Shown one piece after another: positions 1-12,000 of a stretch of DNA of 64,000 nucleotides. Location: contig OX419760.1 in NCBI GenBank assembly GCA_948567375.1, forward strand, positions 31,248,001-31,312,000. Reading direction: 5' to 3'. This DNA comes from Lunularia cruciata (taxonomy: Eukaryota; Streptophyta; Marchantiopsida; Lunulariales; Lunulariaceae). Position numbers and translations under genes: made by a program. Under the pieces are notes generated by a model. The model did not search any database, was not told the origin of the DNA, and was given only the letters and a program-made list of their open reading frames with translations. Position 1 is the stretch's first letter. The number at the start of each line of letters is the position of its first letter.

Positions 1-3000
1 GTTCTGGTCTCCTCTAGCAACGCACGTGCAACGCGGTCTCCATTTACATTCACAGTTGGTGCAGTTACTACTGCTTGAACTGTCATTTGACTCAACGGAA
101 CTTTCTAAACAAAGGATATCACTTATCGAGCAGAAATGTCAATATGTGCCTGACTGCAACGAAGACTTATGGTTATTGAAGTGACTTGTTTACTGGCCTG
201 GTTCTTTGGTAGGTGAAGTCTCTGTACCGGCTTGCAAAGGCTCTTGGGATGGTGTAGACTCAATCCAACGACAAGGAAAATTGACTCTCCGGGTGGTTCT
301 GAAGGATCGCAACGGCGACATTGTCACTGGATCGAAAGTTAAACCGACTGCCGTGGTTACCTCATCCCCAACTAGCGGTACCCCTGGAAGTATAGACATC
401 GTTATGGAGATGATAAATGCAGGAAACTTTTCTCTTAAGGTTGACAATTCTGCCGGAAATGAAAAACATTCAAGATCTTCTTGTGTCTTCATAGCGAAGA
501 AAGGTATGTGAAAAGGAACTGGTACATTCAGAAGTAGGATCCTTTAAATATTAAAAGAGGTCAAGAACCTCGTACCTGGGAAGATAATGCTTCTTCTTAT
601 GAGTCACATTCTCAACGGGAAATTAATAAAATAGTCACTTCCTTACTTCACGACTAGCTTACTGAGGGTAGAGAAAAGAGGGTCCAAAGCTCATCTAGAA
701 TAATCAGACTGCGTTCACCAGCTGATGGAAGGTCAGCTTCTGGTTCGGATGGTCTACGCTTGCTAAGAAGGATGCTGAAACATTTATATAAGTTACAACT
801 CCGCACTGTGTCAGCAGGTCCAATCGTACTGGCTCTTACGATCTCAAGTTGGTCGGGGGGAATCGATACTTTTAAAGCTGGACTTCAAGCAAGTCTCAAG
901 ATACTGGCAAAAGATGCGGATGACAATACTATCTATCCACTGGCATCAGGTGATACTTTTGGCATTGTCAAGAAGCTGCCATCCGACAGCAGGACTTTCC
1001 CATATACGCCTGTTATTGTCACACCCGACATTGGTAAACCTGCTACTTTCAATCCCGAAGGAGACGAAACTGGTTCTCGGGTGGTCACTTTGCCCGCCTC
1101 CTTCTTCATTTCGATGGACAACCTAAAAGACGCAGTAGTACCTGCAGCCGTCCCTGCGATTCCAGCTGCTGATGGAACTCAGACAACAAGGATTTCGCCA
1201 ACTTTCAGGGGCCGGTTTGCGCTTGGAGTAGCAACAAGTGACGAAGCTCTGAAGGAATTCCCCTTTCCCTTCACTGTCCAAGCAGGTAGAGAAATGGGCC
1301 CTCTTCGACTCCAGATATGTGGATATGATTATTTCGAAACTTGAACAAGTATGCCAAATTGCTAAAGTTGTATCTGAAGGTGCATGCCACTGTGTACTTT
1401 TGGAGTTACACTTGTGGACTCTGAGATGGTCCTCGAGTCGGGTTTTTTTGCAAACCAAGCAAGCTACATAACTATTTCTCTCTACGTGGCACGGTGGATG
1501 GTTATTGCCAACTCTTCCATTAATCAGATTACTATAGATAAAATATTCGTTTTTGACGTGCACTGTGAAATTAGCTCTTGTTGTCTGATGGTCCTTGTGA
1601 ATGCTTTCTTTAACTTGCACCACATTTCAGGAGGATTGCTCCTGTCCGCTTGTGAAGGCAGTTGGGTGGGAGATACTTCAAGCTCCCCGAAGTTCGAGGC
1701 TGGCTCCACAGCTGAATTGGAAGTTCTCCAGAAGGATAGTAATCTAAATCTAGTTACAAATTTCTACAACTTCATCTTGAGTGTGGATGTGGTGCCCGGA
1801 AGTTTTGGAAATGCGACCGGTTCTGTAAAAGATTTGAGAACCGCTCAAGGACCAAATCTTAGCCAGGGGAAAGGTTTAATAACTTTCACTGTTATAGCAC
1901 TAGGATATTACTTTCTCCATGTTGGAGATGGCACAAATGAAATTTACAGGTCACCATATAGTTTCATTATAATTGCTGGTACGTATTCTCGATTTTTCGA
2001 CTCCTTGTTGTATATTTGATGCTATGCATGCAAGTAAGGAGATTTAAAACTGTCAGTAGGGAATGAATTATAAACATCATTTTGAAATGTAGCTGCTCAG
2101 AAGCTATCCTGCGAGGGTGATAAATATAATCTCTTAAACTGATGGCTAACCGTGTTGTTAGGTTCTTTATTACAGTATATCCTGTACCCGTATTGTTCCG
2201 AAGTACTGAAGTGCAAGTGTTGTTTTCTTTCTCTGCTTGATTTCTCAAGGTTTGCCTTCCCCATTTAAGTCAACGGGCGCTTGGGTCAACAATGTGGATA
2301 CGGTTGGAAAAATGTCGATATTTGTTATAACTCTCTTTGATGCTTTTGGAAATAACGTTACATCTGCTACGAGAGACGGCACTACACTGCCCAGCTTCGA
2401 CTGGCTCATTTCTATCGAAGATCTCGATGACCCGACGGAACCTGCAGACTTCTCTGTCAATGTAGGATCCCCAACTGCCAGTGGAACCCAAGATCTAACA
2501 TATACGCCAACTGTAAAGGGCCACTTTGCGTTTCGAGTTGGAACGAGGGACGGACAACTCCAAGGATCTCCCTTCCAGTTGACTGTCCAACCAGGTATGA
2601 AGATGGTTCCCCTTTACCTCCAAATACGTGTGTATGACTGGTTTTAAACCTTTGTTTTCAACAAGAACTTGCTTAATCTCAACTATGCCAAACTACCAGG
2701 GAAATTACCAAAGTTGTCAGATAACTTTGCACTTTAGGGAATGCAGCGATTGACTCTCAGATGTGGTCTAAGTCGGATTTCCGTCGAGGGTAGAAGTTGT
2801 TCTGCAACTCTATGTTTCTGAATATCTGAATTAAATTTCAGGAATGCCGGTTATGTCGCATTGCGTAGGCAGCTGGCTGGGAGTTAGTTCAGCCCCCCCA
2901 ACATTTGAGGCTGGTTCCACTGCCAGATTTGAGGTCCTTCAGCTGGATAATGCAAGAGAACTAGTCAGAGATTTTTACAAGTTCGTCTTGAGAGTGACTG

Positions 3001-6000
3001 TTGCGTCCACATCTACTCTCATACCCACTTCAAAGTCGAGCCTTCCTCCTGCAAATTTGACAGCCGGTGAGCTACCGTATTTTCGCGAGGGGAAAGCTTC
3101 AATCAATCCTGTGGGTAATCTGCAAAATAATGACGGTCCGAGTATTCTCCAAGGGAAAGCTATTATCACGTTCATGCCTATAGTACCAGGAGAATATCTT
3201 CTCCATGTTGGAAATGACGAAACTGAAATTCCCAGTTCGCCGTATAAGTTCAGTATAATTTCAGGTAGCATTCTCCTATCCATGTCTAGACACCTGAACG
3301 AGGTTAAGGATAAGAACTAACACTTAGTAAAAAGAGAATCAACAAGATTCTCTGTTTACTGGATGTTCTGATATGTAGGCAGATATTAAAGATGTGGTGT
3401 TTAACAAGGTGTCTGGCTATTTTTCCTGCAACATCTTGCTAGAACTGGATAAGAGTTATCCTCCGAGGGTGTTTGCTGCAATAATTTGAAGTGATTGCAA
3501 ACTGTACTGTTATGTTCCTTATTGTTGCTTACTTTAACATCCTGTATCCATAGCTTTCTAATTTCTGAGATACGAGAATGTATTCCCCTGCTTGCTTTCT
3601 CAAGGTACGCCTTCCTCATCAACGTCATCGGGCGATTGGCTCAACAATGTGGACAAGTTTACGTCTGGAGAAGTAGCGATATTTGTCATCACTCTCATTG
3701 ATATAGTCGGAAATAGCATTACATCTGTCACGAGAGGCAACACCGCAGTGCCCACCTTCTACTGGGCTACTTCGATCGACGACCTCAACAATGCAGCAGT
3801 ACCCGCATCATTCCCTGTGACTATAGGATCTCCAACTGGTAGTGGAACACAAACCTTAACATTTACGCCAACATTCAGTGGCGGCTTTGCACTTCGAGTA
3901 AATGCAAGCGACGGAGCTCTTCAAGGATCTCCCTTTGCCTTCAGCGTTCGATCAGGTGAGGAAATGGTCTCTCTTTGCCTCCAAATACGTGGGTATGAGT
4001 ACTTTGAAAATTTTGCAGTTTTGTTGTACAAGAACTTACTAGAACTAACTACAAACTCCTACAGAAGTTACCAAAGTTGTCATATATTTTTGTCCCTTTG
4101 GGGATACACTGATGGAATTTTATATTGTACTCAAGTTGCGTTTCTGTGAAACCAGCACGTAATCCTACTAATTTCGAAAAGTGCATAGTGGATGACTGTT
4201 GCCAACTCATTTCTTGATCAAGTTATCACGCATAAACACTTCGGTGTTGACGGCACTGTGACACGAGCTTCCGATATCACATGGCTCTTGTGGTCCCTTG
4301 GACGTTATCTTTCTCTCATCTCCACATCTATGTGGATGTTAGAATCTGATCTTTTAATATTCTTTTGTCTGTGCACACCTCCACTAACTCGCATCACTTT
4401 TCAGGAAAAGGTTTGCTTATGTCCGCTTGCGAAGGCAGCTGGCTGGAAGTTAATTCAACCCCCACGAGGTTTACGGCTGGTTCCACAGCTAAATTTGAAG
4501 TCCTGCAGAAGGATGCCGATCGAAATCTAGTCGGAGGATTCTACAGGTTCGTCTTGAGTGTGACTGCTGTATCCCCGAGAACCGGAAGTGCTAGCGATCC
4601 TGTGAGGAATTTGGCAACCGTGGAGGGACCGAATCTTCAACAGGGGAAAGCTTTAATTACCTTCATGGTTATAGCAGTAGGAGATTATCTTCTTCATGTT
4701 GGAAATGGGGTGACTGAAATTTCCAAGTCACCCTTTAATTTCATCGTAATTGCAGGTAGCATTCCCAAGTCCTTGTCCAACCACCTCGATGGCCTTAACT
4801 GTTGCGACCTTTTTGTCAACAAGCACTTCACATTTGATTACTACGACTCTGTCATGGTAGGTGTGTCCTCTCTGTACTGCATGGTCTGACATCTATGCAC
4901 ATACTAAAGCTGTGCTGTTTTACAGGGTCTTTGTCTCTGGCTAACATTACAGGAGAGTGGCCAGCTGGTAAAAGTCAGTTTACGCCTAATGCTCCCGTTC
5001 AGTTTCTTATCACCCTGAGGGACATGTATGGAAATGTAGCAACGCAAAGCAGAGATGATCCAGGGTGGTCGCATTCTTTTTCAATCAATGTGTTCCCCGC
5101 TGGACAAAATCACTCTCAGATTTACATTTCTGACTTGGTCGTAACGCCCATGGGAGATCCCAGCTTCACTCAGGAAAGCCTGAAATTTTCTGTCCGTAAT
5201 TACGGTATATTCGTGATGGACGTGTACTTAACTTCGGACCCGACAGCAGGAAGTAACCTGTGGTTTGTTCCAATTAAAATAATCGGATCGCCATTCAGTT
5301 TCTTTGTTGGAGGAGGTACACGCTCTATATCTATCCAGTTTCCATCGGTTCAGCTTAACTGGCAGTGACGTCAGTCCTTTGCACTGCTTTTAACAAGCTC
5401 CGAGTGGATGACTATAAGTGCCGAGTGGAAATTTCTATCATCAGATAGCGAGTTGTGACAGAACTTGAAGGTTCGGCAACTAGCCTTCACACTAAAGTCA
5501 TACTGACACAGTATGCGGCGCTGCTTTGTCAAGGTGACCAGGATTCAGTCTATGTACCCGAATGCAACGCTTCCGGGCCAGGACTTACAGGTGGAGTTGT
5601 TGGGGATACGCTGATGTTCACCATTCATTCGTACAACAAAGAGCGTCTTCCTTATCCAGTAGCAGCCGACTACTTCAAGCTCAAGTTTTCTCCGGAGGTG
5701 TATGCGGATCCTCAGTACGCCCCGGGTATTAGTGGTCTCACTGTAGATGTCCATTATCGGATCACAGCTGCCTCAGGACCTGAGGGGTACGCTATGGCAG
5801 TAACAGACGCCTCATCTACTGAAGAAATTCGCGGAAGCCCGTTCACGGTGAAAATGTCTCCAGGTCTTGCCTGACATGACCTTCTTGTATCTCTTTCCAT
5901 CGTGCTGTAGACCAAGCACAAAGGCAATATACGGACATAGTTACCTCCATCGTGGCCATTTCAAAGTTCCAGACAGTCTGTAGGCTGCTCGGGCAAAAAG

Positions 6001-9000
6001 ACGGTTTAACTTGAAATCACTCTTTTGGCTAGCCTCAAGAGTATAGGTCCTATACTGACTATAAAGATTGGCCCAATGCAGGGCCTCTGGTCATTGGGAA
6101 CTGCACTGGACGTTTCAAAGGTGGAACTCCATCGGTATCAGCTGGTAAAGTTGCAACCTTTATAATTACACAATCGGATGCATATGGAAATTGGCTTAAT
6201 TCCGACACCTCGGGCGTTCATGCCTTTGATGTGAAAGTTTTGACGGCCAATGAAACTCCGCTAATAATTCCGGACTTATCGATAAATCCATCTGCTACTG
6301 GCAAGGAGCAGATACTAGTGACTTTCACTATCACAGATAATGGAGAGTATATCCTCCAGGTTGGGGATGCCGATGGAGCTATAAAGGGTTCGCCCTTCAA
6401 ATTTTCCGCTGTGGATGGTATGAGAAGAAATTTATTTTCTGCTTTATGGTTTCAGTGGTGAATCTTATTTTCCTAGGACAACCCAGGAGATTGGCATTTG
6501 AAGATGTTTTTACATTTTGCTTCTGAATGACAAAACCAACGTTTACGTTTGTCGTATGTAGTCTGTTAAATTAGGTAATCTCTAGTTTAGGGACTTTTTG
6601 TTAGAATCAGACAAAATAGGTATTGTTCATGGGCGAATATTGTTCATGTCCACTGTTCACATGCTTTCCATGAGTTGCATGTGTTACATGAGCACTTCAG
6701 CACACCTTTCAGTACACCTTTCTATCTATATAATCCCAGTCAGGAGTTTCTTCTACTGGAGTTGATTTCTACCATTTCCCCTCTGCATTTCGTGAAGTCC
6801 TGAGCTGCCTAACACCATCTCAGGAGTGTTCTGTATTGGAGTTCTGTATCTCAGTATTGGAGGTTATTTGTGCTGCGTGAGTGAACTGGCTGTACTGTCT
6901 TTGAAGGCTAGGAGAGAGTTGAGTCTTTCTGTGTGCAATTAGGGGTGTCTGCTCTGGTGGACTAGGGAAGCTGAGTGTTAGGATGTCTGATACATCAGAA
7001 GTCAGAATGGCTGAGAATAGACCATCTACTTCAAAGAACAGGAACAAAGGTTCTCATCATAGTCTCCCCAATTGCTGCTGATGACGTAGGGATTTTGACA
7101 TGCAGGACTTATACTCACTGCAGACGATTGCTCAGCACAGTTTGTACCAGATGAGAACCTGGAAGTCGGGGTGTATCTTAAAATCATCATCACCTCGAAA
7201 GATGAAACAGGAAAGGCGAGGAAGACAGCTGGGACTCCGCTGCAGTTCTCAGTTACATCACTGCCGGAACAGATAGGAACCTCATACCCCGTTTTAGCTA
7301 AAGACTATGAGAATGGAACTTATGTTGCAGTCATCAGAATTACCTCTTCTCCAGGTGTTGTTTCCTTTACGATAACTCTCTTTGACGAAGCGATTCCTGG
7401 AAGTCCGTTTGAGTTGGAAGTAATTGGAGGTACCTTATCTGCTCTTATACAAGAATCTTTCTGTCTCACCGAAGTCAGTATGATGCTCAACACCGAAAAG
7501 ATTGCTTGCTGTATTTGGCTTGTTTGATCTACTTCAGTATGTTTGGAAGGTTCTCCCATGTAAGCTGTGCTCTGTTTCTCCCCCGTTCTGTTAAAATGGA
7601 GTTAACTTATCCCTTCACGTTGCAGTGCTAACTTCTGCGCAAAAGCTGAGATGTCTTCTGATGAAATATTGCCTGTCCATGCAGGTGAAGGGTATCCCCA
7701 CGCAGAATATGACGACGTCTGGAGCTGGATGAACTATCGACTGACTTTTAATGTGCTCGAAAATGATTTCGTTAGCACTGGAACACCAACTTTCATACGA
7801 ATTGATGTAAGTCGAGAGGTAGTCCAACCAGCCAATCTTTCTATGTCATGTCTTTATAGATATACTGTGCAGTCAGTCCTTTTCCACGTAGCAAATTACA
7901 TACCACCCGACACAGTTACGAAGCTTTTCAACTGTCTTAAATGTTCCCCCTTTCAATTATGAAGGGTTTTCACCTGTAATCTGGGGAAGGAAAATTATCG
8001 TTGGTAGTTGAGGGTGGTTCTAGTCGTCGGGGCCGGGGAGAAAAACTCCACATTTATCTTAGATTGTTAAGAAGAAACACTGTGGAGCTAAGTGAACTAA
8101 CACTGTTTCATTTTGCAGATACCTGCAAATGGCAACATGGTTATAGGCCGGGACGGGACAATGATATACACTCCAAAGAAAGACTACACTGGTTCTGAGG
8201 TGCTGAACTATCAGATGAAAGATCAGGCAGGAGATATAGCCTTTGGTGAGGTGTCAATCACCATTGTATCTCCATTGCAGCCATATATAAGTGGCTTCCC
8301 GAGAAAAATCGTCGCTTTTGAAGATCAGCCTTTTCCAGCAATTGGGTACTTCTTTTCCCCGTTACATGGTGGTCATACCTGCCTCTCTATAACTGAATCC
8401 ATTTTTAATACCTACAGATTACTATCAAGACGAATGTTTATAGCTTGCAGTGACTAACATCGGTACAGAACCTGTAGCTAAACACCTAAATAAGTCTGGG
8501 TCAGAGTATCTCAGGTCGTTATCTTCAACTGGTCTGTCCTCCATCCTAAAGCAAATGATCGATAGTAAGTTTTTGGTTGTGGTCATTCTTAAATGAAGAC
8601 CTCAATTACTTCAAACGAAATTAAAAATACCACCGTAGTTAGTATTGATTTACCCGACCAATTTATGTATCTCGTGTAACACAGACTTGAAGAACGATGT
8701 ATCCACTCTGTTTTAAAGTGAATCCCAATAGGAAACTCAAATAATCTGGATGAAAATTTAATTGCTCTAATTAGTACTGATGTTCTTGGACTAAATAATC
8801 ATCCAGACTAATTAGTGCTTTTGATGTAACCAGAGGAATGCCGAAGATTGAGGTGGCATCGTTAGACACAGAGATTACATTATCAGCAGAGTTGTTCGCC
8901 GTGAAGGGACGCATTTATCCGGCAGCCGAGATGTCTGAGCCGTGGAAGAATGCGACCGTCATTGTCCCCAATCAAGCGGCCAGTGAAGCTGCAGGGAATG

Positions 9001-12000
9001 TTACGTCGGGAAACTTGAAGTTTCACGTCAAGATTGGACTCTCAAACCAAATCACCAACGGGAACGATGATGCAAACGCGCTGAGATTTTCAGGGAATCT
9101 AGAGCAGCTCAATGCTTGCCTCAAGGCTTTGCAGTACATGGGGTATGTAAAAGGAACAAGTTTATGGAGCTTGGTTTTCCTGTGGCGTCCAAGATTGTTC
9201 TTCCCATCGAGTGAACCTGTTTTTATTGTTTTTATGGCATTACCTATTATTTGTATATGGTACGTAAAAAATACAGTCGTATTTTACTTTTAAGTCACAA
9301 TAAAAACGTTATATGAACTACAACGTTACTCAAATTGCATCCCTAAATAATTGGATCAACGCGAGAGTAGACAGGATTAGGGTTCAATTCCCGTACTCGC
9401 AATGGCCGTGCGTAGATGATAGATGGCAGTGATACCTTATAAATGAGGAAAAGAAGTGGTTGGGGTTTGCGGTGGCCCCGTAGTCTAGTGGTCATGACAC
9501 TGGACTCTGAATCCAGTAGCCCGAGTTCAAATCTCGGCGGGGCCTCTTTGACGAGGCTGCAGCAACTGCAACCTTTTAATACTTTGTAACATTCTCTGCT
9601 GCGTCGGGCCATCAAAATCCTTTCTGCACTCAATGCTTACGAGCATTCACGACCGAGGATGTAAAAACTCTGAGAAGTGCACGCGGTGAGTAGCAGCAGC
9701 AGTACTTTGCGTCTGGGTGTGTTTTTCTTCATCAAAGCATCTATGTTCATGTGCAAATTACTGGATAAGGGAAAAACTTCTTACTAGTACCCTTCTTTTC
9801 TGATTATTTTCGCTTACGACTGTAAGGTGAGAGACATTGGTCACTAAACGCGAGAGAGAGAGGAACATTTTTGAGTTGTTAGAAGTTGTAAACCTGTAAC
9901 TACTTGCATAGATAGCAGGTCACAATGCTCATTTATCGATTCTAAAGATACGACGATTTTATAAGACGTATCCTGTTCCGAACTCGCAAGCTAAGTATCT
10001 CAACACTTATCTTTTGCTACTTAAAAGTTCAAAGCTCCAAGGTTGATACGTTAATCTCGTGTAAGTTTCTCACTGTTCAAATTGCGCTGGATTTCGAAGA
10101 GTAGTTTTATCGTATGTGTACAGAGCTAGTATTGGGTGCTGTGTCTCCCTTGAAGGGACTCAAGTCAGCGATTCCTGGAGATCTTGATCCCTATCAGACG
10201 ATACCAATATGACACATTCTGATCATTTGCAGAACAGGAAATTTCAACGGCAACGATACTATATACTTCACTGTCATGAACGAGAAAGGTGAAGGAAGTA
10301 CCAAAAGTACGTCAGTGACTGTGAGACCGATTAATGATCCACCCTACGTTACTGGACCGAGTGTTTTCACTATTAACGTGAGCAAGATTGCAAGCTTAAA
10401 TGGTGACATTGCTGTCGAGGGAATGCCAATAACTGGTATTACTGTGGGTGATCCCGACGAAGACGATTCCTATAGAAGAGGTTGGAGTTTGCACCTGCCA
10501 GTTGAAGGAATGGAAAAAATTGGAAAAACTCTTTAATGAGTTGCAACTTCTGCAGTAATTTACAAGCACATCATTTAGCAAAAGAAAAATTTCCTAATTT
10601 TTGTGTAGTTTGTGCCTCCAGTGACAAAACAGTTCGAAACGATGCCAAAACGATGAAAAGTTTAACAAGCAGCCCTCACAAGCTTCTCACTAGCATTTCA
10701 CTATAGAACTATGGAGCAAGAGACATCTCGCTGTTGGTCAAGAAACTGAACAGAGTTTTCTCCTTAATATATGTGACATATAGACGACGTCAAACAGAAT
10801 TTATAGTTCAAATTTGTTTTGACAACCACACTCCAGGAGAGGAAGACCATGCTGTTGCTGGAATGTTGCAAGTGGATACTGGATCCATACAGATGACTAT
10901 ACCTCCGTCAGGCTACGACACTGGAAGTTACAAGGCAGCAGGAGAGAAGGAGTGGTCCTCGATACCTGAGCACCAAATCACAGTTGTTGGAAGAGGAATA
11001 AGATTCAAAGCTCCTGTTGAAGATTGGAATAAAGCCCTGGAAAATCTGGTTTTCAGGGGTGAAAATGTGAGTTTAGTCACCAGTAGGTGTATTCTTTGTT
11101 GCTCTTACCCAAGACCCTCAAAAACATTGTTTTTTGACAACGCACCCTCATCAAGACATTGTATCCCATCATCTTCTGCTGTGATCCCCCAAGATCAAAT
11201 AAAAGTTGGGGGACCAAGTAGAAGTCATTTGAGGTCAATCTGCACAGGTACGTATACTTTTACCTTCTGCCATCCTTCAGGTAACAGTATGTATGTTATA
11301 CGTCTTAAAGAAAGAAATAAAATAAAAATTAGTATTAGAATATATAAAAACAAAAATAAAAATAACCAAAAAATGATGAGATGCTTGTCTCTCAAACTTG
11401 GTTGGCTGGCTGGTCTCCATGTGCATCGACAGGATACTACCCACAAAGTTCAACTCTCAATGGTGGTCGATGATCTTGGTAACTTTGGATGCTTTGGTGA
11501 TTGTAAGGACAGGGATCTTTACCCATTTGTTGCGCAGCTCCAAACGGCCATCATGATTTACGGCAAAAATTACGTCCCTCCATCCCGATTGAAAGGTGTC
11601 TTTCAAGACCTTACGGTACATGTCGAGTGCTCTGCTGCCAGTGAGATACAATATTTTCCAATATTAGACGGAGCATATGGAGGACTTGGATACCAAAAGG
11701 ACTCCCTACTTCAGAACCCTCAGTTAGTTATCAGAAGCACAGGAAAATACGAAATGAAATGCTTTTGATGGTGTATCTACCTCTAAGTTCTGCCACTTTC
11801 TCCACGTCGCTAGGCAGTACCTCGTATGCTTCCCATAAACTTGACCTGAAATCCATCCCGCTCTACTTGACAGCACTTGTAAAGTTTATATTCTACGCTA
11901 TTGGAGGCATAGGAGCCATGGTAGGTGTGTTCTACTTTGCAAAGGAGGCAACACGGCAATTTAGCGGATTTAACAGGACTGTTGGTGATGAACCTCAAGA

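Noticed and set aside
190-492. Antisense ORF opposite GEX2-like exon 2, and similar minus-strand ORFs across 933-5754
   Set aside because: They mirror the coding exons, have no recognisable domain and are shadows of the real frame.
11596-11813. Apparent frameshift between the last extracellular exon and the transmembrane exon
   Set aside because: A 218-bp intron with donor AAAG|GTGTCT at 11596 and acceptor CGCTAG at 11813 restores the phase (1) exactly, so no frame break is needed.
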